Source: Eucalyptus grandis (taxonomy: Eukaryota > Streptophyta > Magnoliopsida > Myrtales > Myrtaceae). From it: a stretch of DNA of 64,000 nt. Below are positions 1-11,039 of this stretch, piece after piece (positions within the stretch are counted from its first letter, which is position 1; every line of letters begins with the position of its first letter). Location: positions 49,493,090 through 49,557,089 of the forward strand of contig NC_052619.1 in assembly GCF_016545825.1 (NCBI RefSeq), given 5' to 3'. Made by a program: the position numbers and the translations under genes. Below the pieces are notes generated by a model. The model was not told the origin of the DNA. It searched no databases and saw nothing but the letters and a program-made list of their open reading frames with translations.

Positions 1-698
1 CTATCCTTGCCCAAATGCCAATCCTACAGGTTTAGTTGCCATCAATAAGATCTGGCCGTTAAATCTCTTGTAGCCATAAACATCATTATCATCCATTGGA
101 TGATTGCAATGTATCTCTTTCCCCTTTGGCCAGCATGTATTTTGAACTTTTGACTCTGAAGAATCTCAAGAAGATGCGTAAAACGCCACATCTACGTGCA
201 TTAGTTGAGGATCCACTCATGACGAGACATGCATGGTGGCAAAAAGTGACCACTCAACCTCTTTCTTTAAGGACTGATTTTTCAACCGTTTGGACTGAGC
301 AATAACGGAAGGAAGGAATATTTCAATTTATATCTACACATGCGCGCACTGATACATGAGAGAGAAGTTGGGGCGGGGGGATATGGTAGTAGATAGTGAG
401 GTAAGTAGGTAGAAAAGACTGCAATAAAATGCAAACACTACATTGATTTACCACATTTCGTATGATCTGTCTATTTAATATCATCACATCACTTACATTA
501 ACCTTTGGCCCATGTAACTAAAGCAACAAACAAGCTGCACAAGGTAATAATTCTTTTTTGAGAAAATATTAGAAGGCATCTCAACTTTTCATCCTCATAT
601 CAATTAACATCTTCAATTTTTGGTAGTTATGATCTGCTTCTTCTGACAAATTTTAAAGCTGAAAGACCAATCTACCCCGTCAAACACATCCATACCCT
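1..698. repeat. Downstream flank of an upstream P450 tandem copy (matches about 9050-9687)
   Basis: This stretch is colinear with the sequence just after the CYP82 pseudogene at about 9050-9687, starting from a shared segment beginning CCAAATGCCAATCCTACAGG. Both continue through the same landmarks: CATCATTATCATCCATTGG, GGACTGATTTTTCAAC, TTGATTTACCACATTTC and AGACCAATCTACCCC. The divergence is mostly single substitutions plus small indels. Since the second copy directly follows P450 exon 3, the window very likely opens just downstream of another CYP82 copy. No coding sequence is visible here. A polypyrimidine run follows at about 702-748. Confidence 0.8.
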
Positions 699-1109
699 AA
701 ACCCTCTCTCTCCTCCCTCAACCCCCCTCCCCCTTCTCTCTCCTCCATGGTTGGGCTAGACTGCAGGTTGAGCTTGACCTAGATCTATTCAAGCTCAAGC
801 TCAACGCCGGGGTAAGAATGTGGGGCATCAAGCTCAAACAGGTCTGACGTCAAGCCGTTTGTTGACGTCGAGGCAGAGAAGTGTGTGCGCGTGTGAAGTC
901 GCGGCAGAGAGAGATGGAATCGAATGAAGCTTGTGCTGCTCCAAATAGATGGAGAGGAACTGACAAATCCAAGTCTTTTCATAGGTACTTGGGGAATGCT
1001 CAAAGTGAGCACATGGAAAGTCATGCAACGTGGATCCCCACAGGACCCCACCATCCTCTCGCTGGCAACTTCTTCCGTAAGACAAAAGACATCTAGAGCC
1101 GGACGTGAA
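699..1109. other. Intergenic, no gene seen
   Basis: The stretch starts with a CT-rich run (about 702-748) and continues as unremarkable sequence. Short overlapping open frames on both strands at 785-1124 are not recognisable and look like chance. Nothing else is supported. Confidence 0.5.
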
Positions 1110-1931
1110 GGGTCTGTTTGGTAAAAATTGTTTATGTTATGCGGAACAAAAATTTATGTTCTTTTGTTCCAGGAAACAAAAAAAGAACAGAAATGTGTTT
1201 GGTAAAATTTTTATTTCGGAAACAAAAAATCTATTTTTCTGTTCTCGATAACAGATTTGGAACATAAATAAAAAGTAAATAAAAACAACTTATTGTTCCC
1301 AGGAAACAATTCCTACAATCAATTTTTCTCTCTTCTTTTTTCTTCTCTCTTCTTCTCTTTTCTTTCCTTCTTCTTCCTTTTGGCCGGTCACCGGTCTTGG
1401 TTGATGACCGACTAACGAGGGCTGACGACCTCACCGGAGCGTCGCCGGTGATGCCGAGCCATGGCGAGGCTCATTGGCCTAAGTCTCGCCGGTGGCTAGG
1501 CGAGCTCGACCTCGCCAGATTTGGGCGAGCTCAAGCCTCACTGGGCCACTGCCAGGTCGGTGTCGCCCAGTGGTGGCTCAGCGAGAGGCTCGGCCTCGGG
1601 CGACCCGGGCGGTGACCTAGCGAGGCTTCGGTGAGCTCGCCGGACCTCACCCAGCTGGTTGTCGGCCGCCGCCGTGGTTGGCAACCGGCCACAAAGGAGA
1701 AAGAAGGAAAAAAAAAAGAAAAAAAAAGAAAAATAATAAAAATATTAAAAGAAATAACAAAATTATACAAGTTTACCAAATGCATTTCTATTCCAGAATA
1801 AATCTTTTTTTTTGTAGTTACCAAATGCATTCTTATTCTCATAAATTGTTCTCAAGAACAGAAAAAAAAAAAAAAAAAAACCATTTCTAATCAAAAACTG
1901 TTCCCGAAACAGAATCATTACCAAACATATC
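1110..1931. mobile_element. Non-autonomous DNA transposon with GGGTCTGTTTGG / CCAAACATATC ends
   Basis: The left end GGGTCTGTTTGGTAA is an imperfect inverted match to the right end TTACCAAACATATC, and the inverted similarity continues inward through runs related to GTTCCCGAAACAG. The centre is a GC-rich segment (about 1380-1690) with repeated GCGAGGC/GCCTCGCC words, flanked on the left by a polypyrimidine tract and on the right by a polypurine tract, so the element can fold back on itself. There is no transposase frame. A TGAA word borders both sides but is too short to call a target duplication. The superfamily is uncertain (hAT- or PIF/Harbinger-like ends). Confidence 0.6.
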
Positions 1932-2836
1932 TGAAATTGCCCAAAACTTCATTTCTTGTCCGAGGGATTCGTTCATTCGGACCGGCAAAAATTCAGGACC
2001 ACGTGTGGGCCCACCGATGAATTCTAATGAGAAATGAATAGGAGAGAGAACCACAAAATATCAAATAATAAATAATTAAAAATTATTATTGAGTTTCCTT
2101 TTAAAAAAATTTATGACTTACAATAAGTTACGCTAGCGAAGTCTGTAGAGCCACTCATGATTGAATTTTCAATTAGGAACTCGAAAAAAAAAATGTATCT
2201 AGCTTCCTTTAGCCAATTCCTCCACCTCCCTTTCACTTTTTCTCTGAGGTAGTACAAATCAGTAAGCAACGCAAAATATATTTGACCATTATCAATTATG
2301 CCGAATTCGAATATGAGAACAAGATACAAACTCATTAAAGCTGTGTGTATGTGTACATTAAAGTTGTGTGTATGTATATATGTACACTACCGAGTTGAAA
2401 ACATGCATAAAATATGTCATGTTGACAATAGCAAACACATTGAGATGCTCAATTGAACAAGGCTCATATTTTATCAATAGAGTATTTGAGATTTATTAAG
2501 TATCCTATTTATATCGGAGATCGTCTCAAGAAAATCATAAATATGATAATTCAGATTTAATATTTTAAGTTAAAAGGACAAACACGCTTATTACTTGAAC
2601 AATAATATTACCCCAAAGGATAATGTAATTAAAGTCGATAGGGACATGTATATATTTGTACATAAAATCTTTTGTCATAGATTTTCACAACCGAACAAAG
2701 AGAGAAGCGAAAACAATGTACCCAGCCACGAATTTTCGATGCTTTTTCTGCCTTTTGCAATAGGTTTGGAGCTTGAAACCCTCAAGTGCTTCACAACCTT
2801 TTTCCTCGGTGCTTCTGCACGTTACACGCAGCAAAA
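1932..2836 (+). other. Upstream region of the CYP82 pseudogene
   Basis: AT-rich sequence preceding the P450 start codon, without a supported gene. A TATA-like GTATATATTT lies at about 2647-2656, roughly 180 bp before the ATG, and could be a relic promoter. GTGTGTATGT repeats occur at about 2340-2390. Short frames at 2111-2335 and 2595-2879 are not conserved-looking. Confidence 0.4.
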
Positions 2837-3645
2837 ATGGACTCTCAGCTTCAAGACCTACCCCGCTTGTGCGGAATAATCCTAGCCATCGTCGTCCTAT
2901 CAATCTTGGTATTATTCAAATCGACAAAATCAAGCAAGCTCAAAACACCACCAGAAGCCTCGAGGGCATGGCCCGTCATAGGTCACTTGCCCATTCTAGC
3001 GAGATCCAAGCTTCCCGACAAGACCTTAGCGTCCATGACCGACCAGTATGGACTCATCTTCACCATCCGGCTCAGGACGTTCCAGGCCCTAGTGGTGAGT
3101 GGCACTGAGATGGCCAAGGAGTGTTTCACCAAGAATGACGTCACGCTGTCCACTCGGCCACGGCACTTGGCCCAGAAGATCTTGGGCTACTCCTACGCCA
3201 TGTTCCCGCTCGCACCTTACGGCCCATACTGGCACGAGGTGAGGAAGATGGTCACCTTGGAGCTGCTCTCGAGCCGGAGGGTCAACTCGTTTCTCAACCC
3301 CATACAGGCCTCCGAAGCGGACTTGGCCATTCAAGAGCTGCACGAGCTTGGATTGAGAAAGGACGATTCAGGTATTCTTCTGATGCTGATGGTCATTCTA
3401 TATGTCATTCTGGCGGATCTTGTTGATAGGCCTTTCCCTGGTTGTATTACTTATTTTTCTTTTTTTGGTGAACACTTTGGTGAACACCGGTCGTTTTCAT
3501 AGTATAAGGTCACGAAAATGATCAAATTTAGAATTTTAGGTTGCAGTACTCTCTCTAGATTAAGAGCGAGTCAAGACTTGCACTTTTATGGCGTCCATAC
3601 CAGCAAAAAAAAAAAAAAAACAAAACAAAACAAAACAAAACAAAC

Positions 3646-3706
3646 ATACATGATGCTTGTCTAATCTTAGTCATACATACATGATGCTTGTCTAATCTTA
3701 GTCAAA
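3646..3706. repeat. Two tandem copies of a ~31-bp unit in P450 intron 1
   Basis: The word ACATACATGATGCTTGTC and the following TAATCTTAGTCA occur twice back to back. They are preceded by a run of AAAAC pentamers at about 3620-3645. This is a simple slippage-type tandem repeat with no evident function. Confidence 0.8.
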
Positions 3707-3972
3707 GAGGTTTTTTTTGGAAAGGAGCAACCTAAATGAAGTGCTGAGTTTTGTGAGTCACTCGACGAAGCCCATGTCCTACTAATTTGTTGGATTTGTG
3801 GATGGCTTAAGAATTAGTCCTGTGTTTTTGACACACGAAATACAGATTCGATTCCTCTATCACTCGATGCAACTACAAACAATGCCATACTTAGGTCACC
3901 CTTCTGGGTCTCGATTAGCACGTTTCTTGCTCGATCACTTAGCCATGGGCTTTTCTGCCATAAGAAAGAATC

Positions 3973-6850
3973 CTGGATAATTATAAAAAAGATTTCTAAA
4001 CTTATTGTGCGAATTAGGGGTGTGCAACGGACCGGGTCAACCCGGTTCCCGGATTGGCCCACCCGGAAAACAGGGTTGGGAACCGGTTTCGGTTGAAACC
4101 AGTCTGGGAACCGGTTCCCAAAACTCAGACCTTGTTTGAACCAGCCCGAGAATTGGTTCCGAGGTATTACCCACCCGGGAACTGGATCGACTGAATTGGT
4201 TTGGGAATTGGTTGGAGAATCGGTTTGTAAGCCACCCCCAAAAAGACCAAAACGCAAAACTCTAATCTGTTTCTACTTTCTATCTTTACCTCTCAGGGTT
4301 AGGCTCTCACACTCGCAGACGGCAGACTTCCTCGAGCTCGCGACCTCCGCTCGTTCGTCGATCCTGGTTCCGCTCGCCCACCGTCGCCTTCCTCCCGCGA
4401 CACCCGTAGCCCGTGAGATCCCGGCGTCACCCCCCGAAATCGTGTCGCCGCCTTTGTCAACTCGGTTCCTGGCTACTTGCCAGCCTTGCTCCGAGCTTCC
4501 CTCCCGAAATCGCGAAGTTGACGCCGCCTTTGTTGCTCTTGTCGCACCCCTCGTGCTCGCACCACCACCGCCATTCCGCCGGTCATTTGAAGCTCCGCTC
4601 CACTGGTTCTGCCCGTGAAGCCGCTGACCCCCGCCGAGCTTGCACCCGAGCGCCGACGCAGCCTCTGTTCGATCTCGCCATTCCACCTGCTACTGTTGCC
4701 TCGCCGACGCCCCTAACCCGCAGATCTCACGTTCGTAAGCCCGCCTTGTCGCATCTTCGAGCAACCCACAGTAGCCCTTTGTCGATCCTGTTCTCACCCT
4801 CGCTATTTCCTGAGCTCCCCTGCTACCGGTCTACTGCCGCCCGAACGACGCCCCCTGCTCTGCTCGTGATCTGGCCTAGCCCCCTCGTTGACGCCTGCTG
4901 AAGCCGCGTTGATCCTTACCGCCCTCACTAGCCGCAATACCAGCAGCTTGTCGAAGCCACTACTGTGTTGATCCGTGTCGACCCAATGTTGTTACGTCCG
5001 CCGAGCCCCCTGCTGCAACGCCTCGCTTGCGTTGCCCTCCCCTACGAAGCCGCTGCTGCCCCTGCTGTTGGGTCCTCCTCTGCTCGACGCTCAACAGATC
5101 TGCTCCGACGATCAACAAATATACTCTGAGCCTACTCCCGAGCGACGCCCCTGCTGCCGACAGCCCAGCTCCGCCGTTGTCCCTATCCTCACCGCGCGAC
5201 AACCCCGACGCTACTTCTGGTCCGCTTGCTGCCGGTCAGTGATGTTTGGTAATTAGAAATTATTAGCTTCATTGATTAGTTATACAAATGAGCGATAATA
5301 GTCGCTCTCTCATTCTTAAATATTTTACTTTTCCGGTTTCACCAATGGATTCCAGTTTTAAAATGGTTGCATTGCCTTTCACGTTTCACCAATTGATTTT
5401 GTATTGATTATGAAATTGTTATGGTGTGTAAATCATTTACCTTTCGAGTTTCATCGATAGATTATACAACAATTATTAAGCTGGTTTTGCGAACTTGTTG
5501 CTATCACAGTATTCGTTAATCCTACATGATAAGGAAGGAATTTCATTTTCATGGTTCGGCAACTAGAGGTACCAAAGTTGAGTAATGGGAAGTGGGCCAC
5601 GAGGAAAAAAAAAAAATCCAGATGTATCATCATTTTGGAATGGCTCACAATGCCGGCAATTCTTTTTCATTTATACTCTTGTAATTTATTGTAGGTGAGG
5701 TACCTTTCATTTACTTCTCGTTCTCCTTTTTTCAAATCCACTTTCTTTTGAGTGGGGTTCGAGGGGCACACAGCAGAGGGCTGCATGCTTGTATAATAAA
5801 TCATGTGCAGATATTGGTCGGGCATTTGGAGAAAGAAAGAGTCAATGCGATTTCAAACATCAGGTCCTCATGTTTATACCAATGACATAGGCCATGTTTA
5901 CAGGAGCTGGTGAAGATCATGTGTTACCTGTTTTCGGATTCTTGAAGATGAAGGATGAAGTTGATGTTTATAAAGATACAACAATTTTTATGCAAAACGG
6001 GTTCTAATATAAATAGGGTTAACCTTGTTTCTGGACCGGAAAAACAGGGTGAGTCGGGAACAAGGTTTAATGCAAATAGGGTTGGATACAGGGTCCAAAA
6101 AAAGAAAACCGGTTATAACAGGGTCGGGTATAGGGTCCAAGTTTAGACCCTACCCACCCTGGACCCGATCACCCCTAGTGCAAATGTCCATTCAATTTTA
6201 AACATTTTAGTTTGATCAATTTAATCCTAAACTTTTTTATGGTTTGCCAATGTAGTCCTTCTGGCTAATTTTGATTAGAAATCAGTAATGTGGATAATGG
6301 TCATCTTATGTGGCACAATTGGCCTCAACGTGGATAATTTTTTTGATTTTTAAATTTTATGAATTATATATTTATTTGTTTATTTATGTCCTTTTTCGTT
6401 TTCATTTTTTCCACTATGACCCATGAGGGTTTTCGGGGCTCATTGGCTATTGGGCGAGGGTCACAAAGCCCTCGGAGGCTACAAGCAAGGCTACCTTACC
6501 CAAATTTGAGCAAGGCATTCATGGCCCTCACCCCTAGTCGGTGAGCTCTAGCGGTCCTCACTAGCCACAATGAAAACAAAGGAAAAAAAAAAAAGGAAAA
6601 AGAAGAGAAATAAATAAATAAATAAACTAATATAAAATTTAGAATTAATTTTAGAAAATTGTCTATGTTAAAACTGGCCATGCCACGTAGGATGGTATAT
6701 GTTTATGTTAGTGATTTTGAATGAAAATTGGCTGGAATAACTATATTGACAAATTGTAAAAGTTTTAGAACTAAATTGGCAAAATTAAAAGATTTGGGAT
6801 TGAATTGGCAAATACACAATAGGTTTAAGACTTTTTTGGTAATATTTTTG
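3973..6850. mobile_element. Mutator-type foldback element interrupted by a hAT insertion
   Basis: The left arm (3973-4014, continuing at 6186) reads GGATAATTATAAAAAAG then TTCTAAACTTATTGTGC. Its inverted counterpart at 6780-6850 ends CACAATAGGTTTAAGAC then TTTTTTGGTAATATTTTTGG. Removing the hAT element at 4015-6177 makes the two arms align as long inverted repeats. The centre (about 6400-6610) carries the polypyrimidine / GC-rich / polypurine core seen in other copies of this family here. There is no transposase. It lies entirely within P450 intron 1 and accounts for most of that intron's length. The target duplication is not clear. Confidence 0.7.
4015..6177. mobile_element. hAT-type element, 2.16 kb, with 8-bp target duplication
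   Basis: The ends are TAGGGGTGTGCAACGGACCG on the left and, inverted, TAGGGGTGATCGGGTCCAGG on the right. The flanks are GTGCGAAT (4007-4014) and GTGCAAAT (6178-6185), an 8-bp target-site duplication with one mismatch, as expected for hAT elements. Subterminal regions are rich in GGGTTGG/ACCGGGTT-type words. The interior 4280-5240 is strikingly GC-rich with long open frames in several phases. None encodes a recognisable hAT transposase, so the element is non-autonomous and may carry captured sequence. It is inserted inside the Mutator-type element at 3973-6850. Confidence 0.85.
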
Positions 6851-7493
6851 GAAAAACTAGATAGAATGACACACGACATCAATGAAGTATTATTCAAAAT
6901 TGAATATGTTTCATCAATTCTTTTAGTTCATGAGAGTATTCAAAACTTCAATTTAGCATGACATCTACTTCATTCTAATTCGTTAGGCCACATCATAGTA
7001 GACTTGAAGCAGTGGTTTGCGAAGTTGACTCTGAACGTGACCCTGAGAATCGTGGCCGGAAAGCGCTACCGTGCAGCGGACGAGCAAGAGAAGCAGCAGT
7101 GCCAAAAGGCGTTACGAGAGTTCGTCGACTTCTTTGGGTTGTTTTTATCGGCAGACGCTTTACCTTTCCTGAGGTGGCTCGACTTAGGTGGACATGAGAA
7201 GGCCATGAAGAGGACTGCAGAAGAACTAGACGAAATTATAGGTGGTTGGTTGGAGGATCACAAGAGGGATAATAAGGATTTGGGTAAGACCAGTAGCAGT
7301 ATTTCATGAACGTCATGCTTTCGCTCCTTAACGATGATGAAGTTGGAGGTTACGACGCTGATACGGTTATAAAAGCTACATACTTGGTAAGTTGTTATTT
7401 GCTTCCCATTAAAGTAGTCTTTTCTTCATAGTGCTAGTTGCCCACATATTAAGTAGCCAGGGGTGATTGTCTATAGGTTTAGTTGATTTCAAC

Positions 7494-7668
7494 TAGGGTG
7501 AGAATGGTCCGATCGGTCCAATTCTAGAGTTGGAACCATCTAAATCTAATAGGGAGGGGCATGTTCTAGAAAAGCTAAAGTTGAGAACCGGACCGATTTA
7601 TCATAGAACGAATTCTGGAACTAAACCGGCTCTAGCTGGTTCTAGGTAGAATTGAGTGCTAGTCTACT
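7494..7668. mobile_element. Probable small hAT-like MITE remnant in P450 intron 2
   Basis: The segment begins TAGGGTGAGAATGGTCCG and contains the ACCGGACCGATT / GGTTCTAGG words typical of the TAGGGGTG-ended elements elsewhere in this window. The right end is less clear, and no target duplication was identified. Confidence 0.4.
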
Positions 7669-8781
7669 CCTACAATTTTTGTTATTTCCAATATATTAAA
7701 AAATAAGTTACCAATTTTCTTTTTTTAAGTAAAGACTTTGTGTTATGATATGGACAATGTGCACATTGAACAATTACATTGAAATAATTAAGTTTGATAA
7801 TTAAAAAGTACTTAGATTGGAAATCAAGTTAGAGAACCTAGTTTGCACAATAATATAAGGCTGGAGCACTCAATTTGGAAAACTGCTCAAATTAGAGGGG
7901 CGAAAGTTGGACTAAAGTTTATTCTTCTATAATATTGTGGGCTTATTTAAATTTTCATATTAATGAACATCCTGCAATCTCGGGCGGCAGGAGTGGGACT
8001 AAATTTGGACTCAATTACAAATTATGCATCTTCTTTTTCGTTCTCGGACCCATTTTTCTGAACCATATGAAGTGGAAGGGCACATGAATTTAGATTGCGA
8101 ATGATGTTGCAGTTAATCATCTTAACTGAGTTCTAACGAGGAAAACATTTGTTGTATATAAAGGCGATGATTGCAGGCGGCAGTGATACCGCGATGGTTA
8201 CCCTAACGTGGGCAATTTCACAGTTGCTCAACAACCTTCACAACCTGAAGAAAGCTCAAAAAGAGCTCGACGCTCAGATCGGCAAGTAGAGGCATGTGAA
8301 AGAAAGGGGCATTGCTAGCCTAACTTATCTTCAAGCCATAGTGAAGGAGACCCTCCAGTTACACCCGGCGGCCCCACTCTCAAGGCTAGGCCTATTCACC
8401 AAGGATTGCACTGTCGGCGACTACCACGTGCCAAAGGGCACATGGTTGATCTTGAACATCTAGAAAATCCAAACCGACCCTAGGAAATGGCCCAATCCAT
8501 TGGAGTGTAGGCCCGAGAGGTTCTTGAGCAGCCATAAGAATGTCAATGTGAAGGACTCTAACTTTGCGCTCCTACCATTTGGAGGCGGTAGGCGAATCTA
8601 TCCCGGAATATCTTTTGGATTGGAGATGGTGCATTTTCTTCTAGCTAGGTTCTTACATGCTTTCAAGATATCAACTGTGGACAATTCACCGGTGGATGTG
8701 TTTGAGATCTTCGGACCGATTATTTTAAAAGCGACCCCACTGGAGGTTATGCTCAAACCGAGATTAACTCAGGAGCTCTAG

Positions 8782-9773
8782 CTGTTGAGGTAATGGAGAG
8801 TTCATATATCAAAGGAAAGCTCTTTCGAATGTACAAATAAGTGAATGTGTATGCACTCTCTCCATGTGAGGCTCTTAAAAGACAAAATCACATATCTAGA
8901 CTCTACAGGGTGAAGTTGCTGCCCTGGAAAATCACTTGCATGAAAGGGCTTACAAGTTCTTGATCGCATCAGGATGTCGAATGTCATTTACCATCGTTTA
9001 CCACTTGCATGCACATTGTATAACCAGTCATGTATGGAATTCTTCATGCTTTCATTGCCCAAATGCCAATCCTACAGGTTTAGTCACCATCAATAAGATT
9101 TGGCCGTTCAATCTCATATAGCCATAAACATCATTATCATCCATTGGAAGATTGCAGAGTATCTCTTTCCCCTCTGCCCAACACGAATTTCGAACTTTTG
9201 GCTCGAAGAATCTCAAGAACATGTGTAAATCGCCGCATCTACATGAATTAGGTTAGGATCCACTCATGACGAGACATGAATGGTTCTCAAGATTACTTTC
9301 GATAAGTGATAATGTAACCTCTTTCTTTAAGGACTGATTTTTCAACTGTTTGGACTGAGCAGTAACGGAGGGGATATGGTAGTAGATAGTGAGGTAAGTA
9401 GGGAGAAAAGACTATAATAAAATGCAAACACTTCATTGATTTACCACATTTCATATGATCTGTCTATTTAATTTCATCACATCACTTATATAACCTCTGG
9501 CCCTTGTAACTAAAGCGACAAACAAGCTACATAAGCTAATAATTCTCTTTGAGAATATATTCGAAAGCATGTTGACTTTTCATCCTTATATCAATTAACA
9601 TATTCAACTTTGAGTACTTATGATTTGCGTCTTCTGATAAATTCCAAAGCTAAAAGACCAATCTACCCCATCAAATACATCCATACCCGGAGAGGACTGA
9701 TTTTTCAACTGTTTGGACTGAGCAGTAATAGAGGGGATGTGGTAGTGGTTACTAAAATTTGATGACGTAGGAA
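8782..9773. repeat. P450 3' flank, duplicate of 1-698
   Basis: Sequence from about 9050 to 9687 repeats window positions 1-698 in order and orientation, marking the tandem P450 duplication. After it, a short internal repeat appears: GGACTGATTTTTCAACTG with TTTGGACTGAGCAGTAA occurs at about 9330-9362 and again at about 9695-9728. No gene is seen. Confidence 0.75.
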
Positions 9774-10995
9774 ATGAAGGAGGTGAAACAATCAATTTCA
9801 AGGTCCTATGTCAAACAGGTTAAAGAGTTGCAAAATATGGTTGACACAACACCGAAGGAACTTCTGGAACTGCACAAGTCATCAGCTGAACAAAAATATG
9901 TGATTGTAGATCCTAATGAAAGGCTGAATGCTTCTCTGCAGTCTTGTGCTGAAGCAAATGAGATTATGGATAGGTAAGTCACAAATGCACAAATTTCTTT
10001 TCCTTCACTAACTTACCAGAATTATTATCCTATAATAACCTGATTTACTTTTCCATAGATGCTTTTCACTGGAATAGATGTGGTAAGAGGATTACGTGTA
10101 AACTTTGGCTTCATAGCTGTCCAATCGGTGGGAATTGCATTTTGATTTATGTCTTTCCTTCTTTGTATGCTCGTGTTTGGCAGTGTTCCATGGTTTAGTT
10201 TCTGATTTCTTTCTTTCCGGTACTCCTCTTCTAAGCCTTTTGAAAGGGGTTCCATTACTCCCTTGATATGGGCGGCATGGGTGGCTTTACTTATGGCCTA
10301 ACTTCTGCAAAGTAACCATGTGCAATTTTTTCTGTGTGATATGGCATGGACTTGTTTTTGTTGTTTGATCTGCGTACGATGGGCTCAGTAGACCTAGAGA
10401 AGGTGACAGTGGCTTGAATACTTGCTTTCAGTCAAAAGGCATCCATAGCTATGCTTAAAGAACAGTTGGTGAAAGAGCGAGATCAAAGAAGAGAAGAACG
10501 TGAAAGGGCAGCAGCAGATTTAACAGCTGCTGTGCAAAGAGTTCATGCAGAGGCTCAGGAGATGCTGCCTCAAAACGAGAGCAAGAGCAGCAAGAATTAA
10601 TAAATAAGTTCCAGGTTCGAAGGACTAAATTATGAACTTCAAGTTTGCGATGGTTATCTGGGAAGAATATGAGATATACTATTTGGGCATCTGATTGAAG
10701 TTATGGTACTGGATCCTCAGGATACAGAGAGGGAAAGGTGCCCACTGGATACTTTGAGGATCGAATTATACTTCTGCATTAGCTTTTTCTTAGGTACACT
10801 TGATTCATTTTTTTTTTTCAGTGTTGGGTGGGAATTAAGATGATTGATCAGAAGATTTGGCACAGGAGGATACGAGGCAAAACTTCGTCATCTCTGACAA
10901 TAAAGTACGGCAGTTAGAAGCTCAACTTTGTGAAGAACAGGAAGCCTGTCTAGATAAAAGAAAAGTCAGATGTTTCAGCATATACCACAGGTGAC
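9774..10995 (+). pseudogene. Fragment of an FHA-domain coiled-coil protein gene
   Basis: Four exon-like blocks read as the C-terminal coiled-coil of a plant SMAD/FHA-domain protein of the At2g45460 type. I base this on family memory of the phrases SISRSYVKQVKELQN, RDQRREERE and SDNKVRQLEAQLCEEQ. The blocks are about 9774-9974 (ending at a GTAAGT donor), 10434-10614, 10717-10770 and 10860-10960. The intron before block 2 ends in TTGCTTTCAG, so this is a genomic rather than retro-copied fragment. The FHA domain itself is absent. An indel near 10560 shifts the frame before AASKREQEQQ, and the third and fourth blocks are interrupted. It directly follows the duplicated P450 flank, so it was probably caught up in the same rearrangement. 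It cannot encode a functional protein. Confidence 0.72.
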
Positions 10996-11039
10996 CTTCC
11001 ACTTCTAATTTGTTGGTGCACACTTACGCAAGTTCCGAC

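Larger units (their letters stand above)
2837..8781 (+). pseudogene. CYP82-family cytochrome P450 pseudogene
   Basis: CYP82 enzymes are ER-anchored plant monooxygenases of specialised metabolism. The start at 2837 (MDSQLQDL) opens an N-terminal hydrophobic anchor (residues about 11-27) followed by the proline hinge PPEASRAWPVIGH. Three exons are inferred: 2837-3371, 6999-7386 and 8164-8781, with GT-AG introns 3372-6998 and 7387-8163. The first junction rejoins as DDS-V-DLKQWF in frame. Recognisable motifs are the I-helix GGSDTA, the K-helix ETLQ, PERF, and the heme loop FGGGRRIYPG. Lesions: a frameshift near 7290-7303 before MNVMLSLL; TAG stops at 8287 and 8461; the ExxR arginine is Gln (codon 8356-8358); the heme-ligand cysteine is Tyr (codon 8599-8601). 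Without the thiolate ligand it cannot work as a P450 even if translated. The family call is firm. The subfamily is not determined. Confidence 0.93.

Noticed and set aside
4136..4901. Two overlapping 160-codon frames on the plus strand
   Set aside because: They lie inside the GC-rich interior of the hAT element, where all phases are open; no transposase motif.
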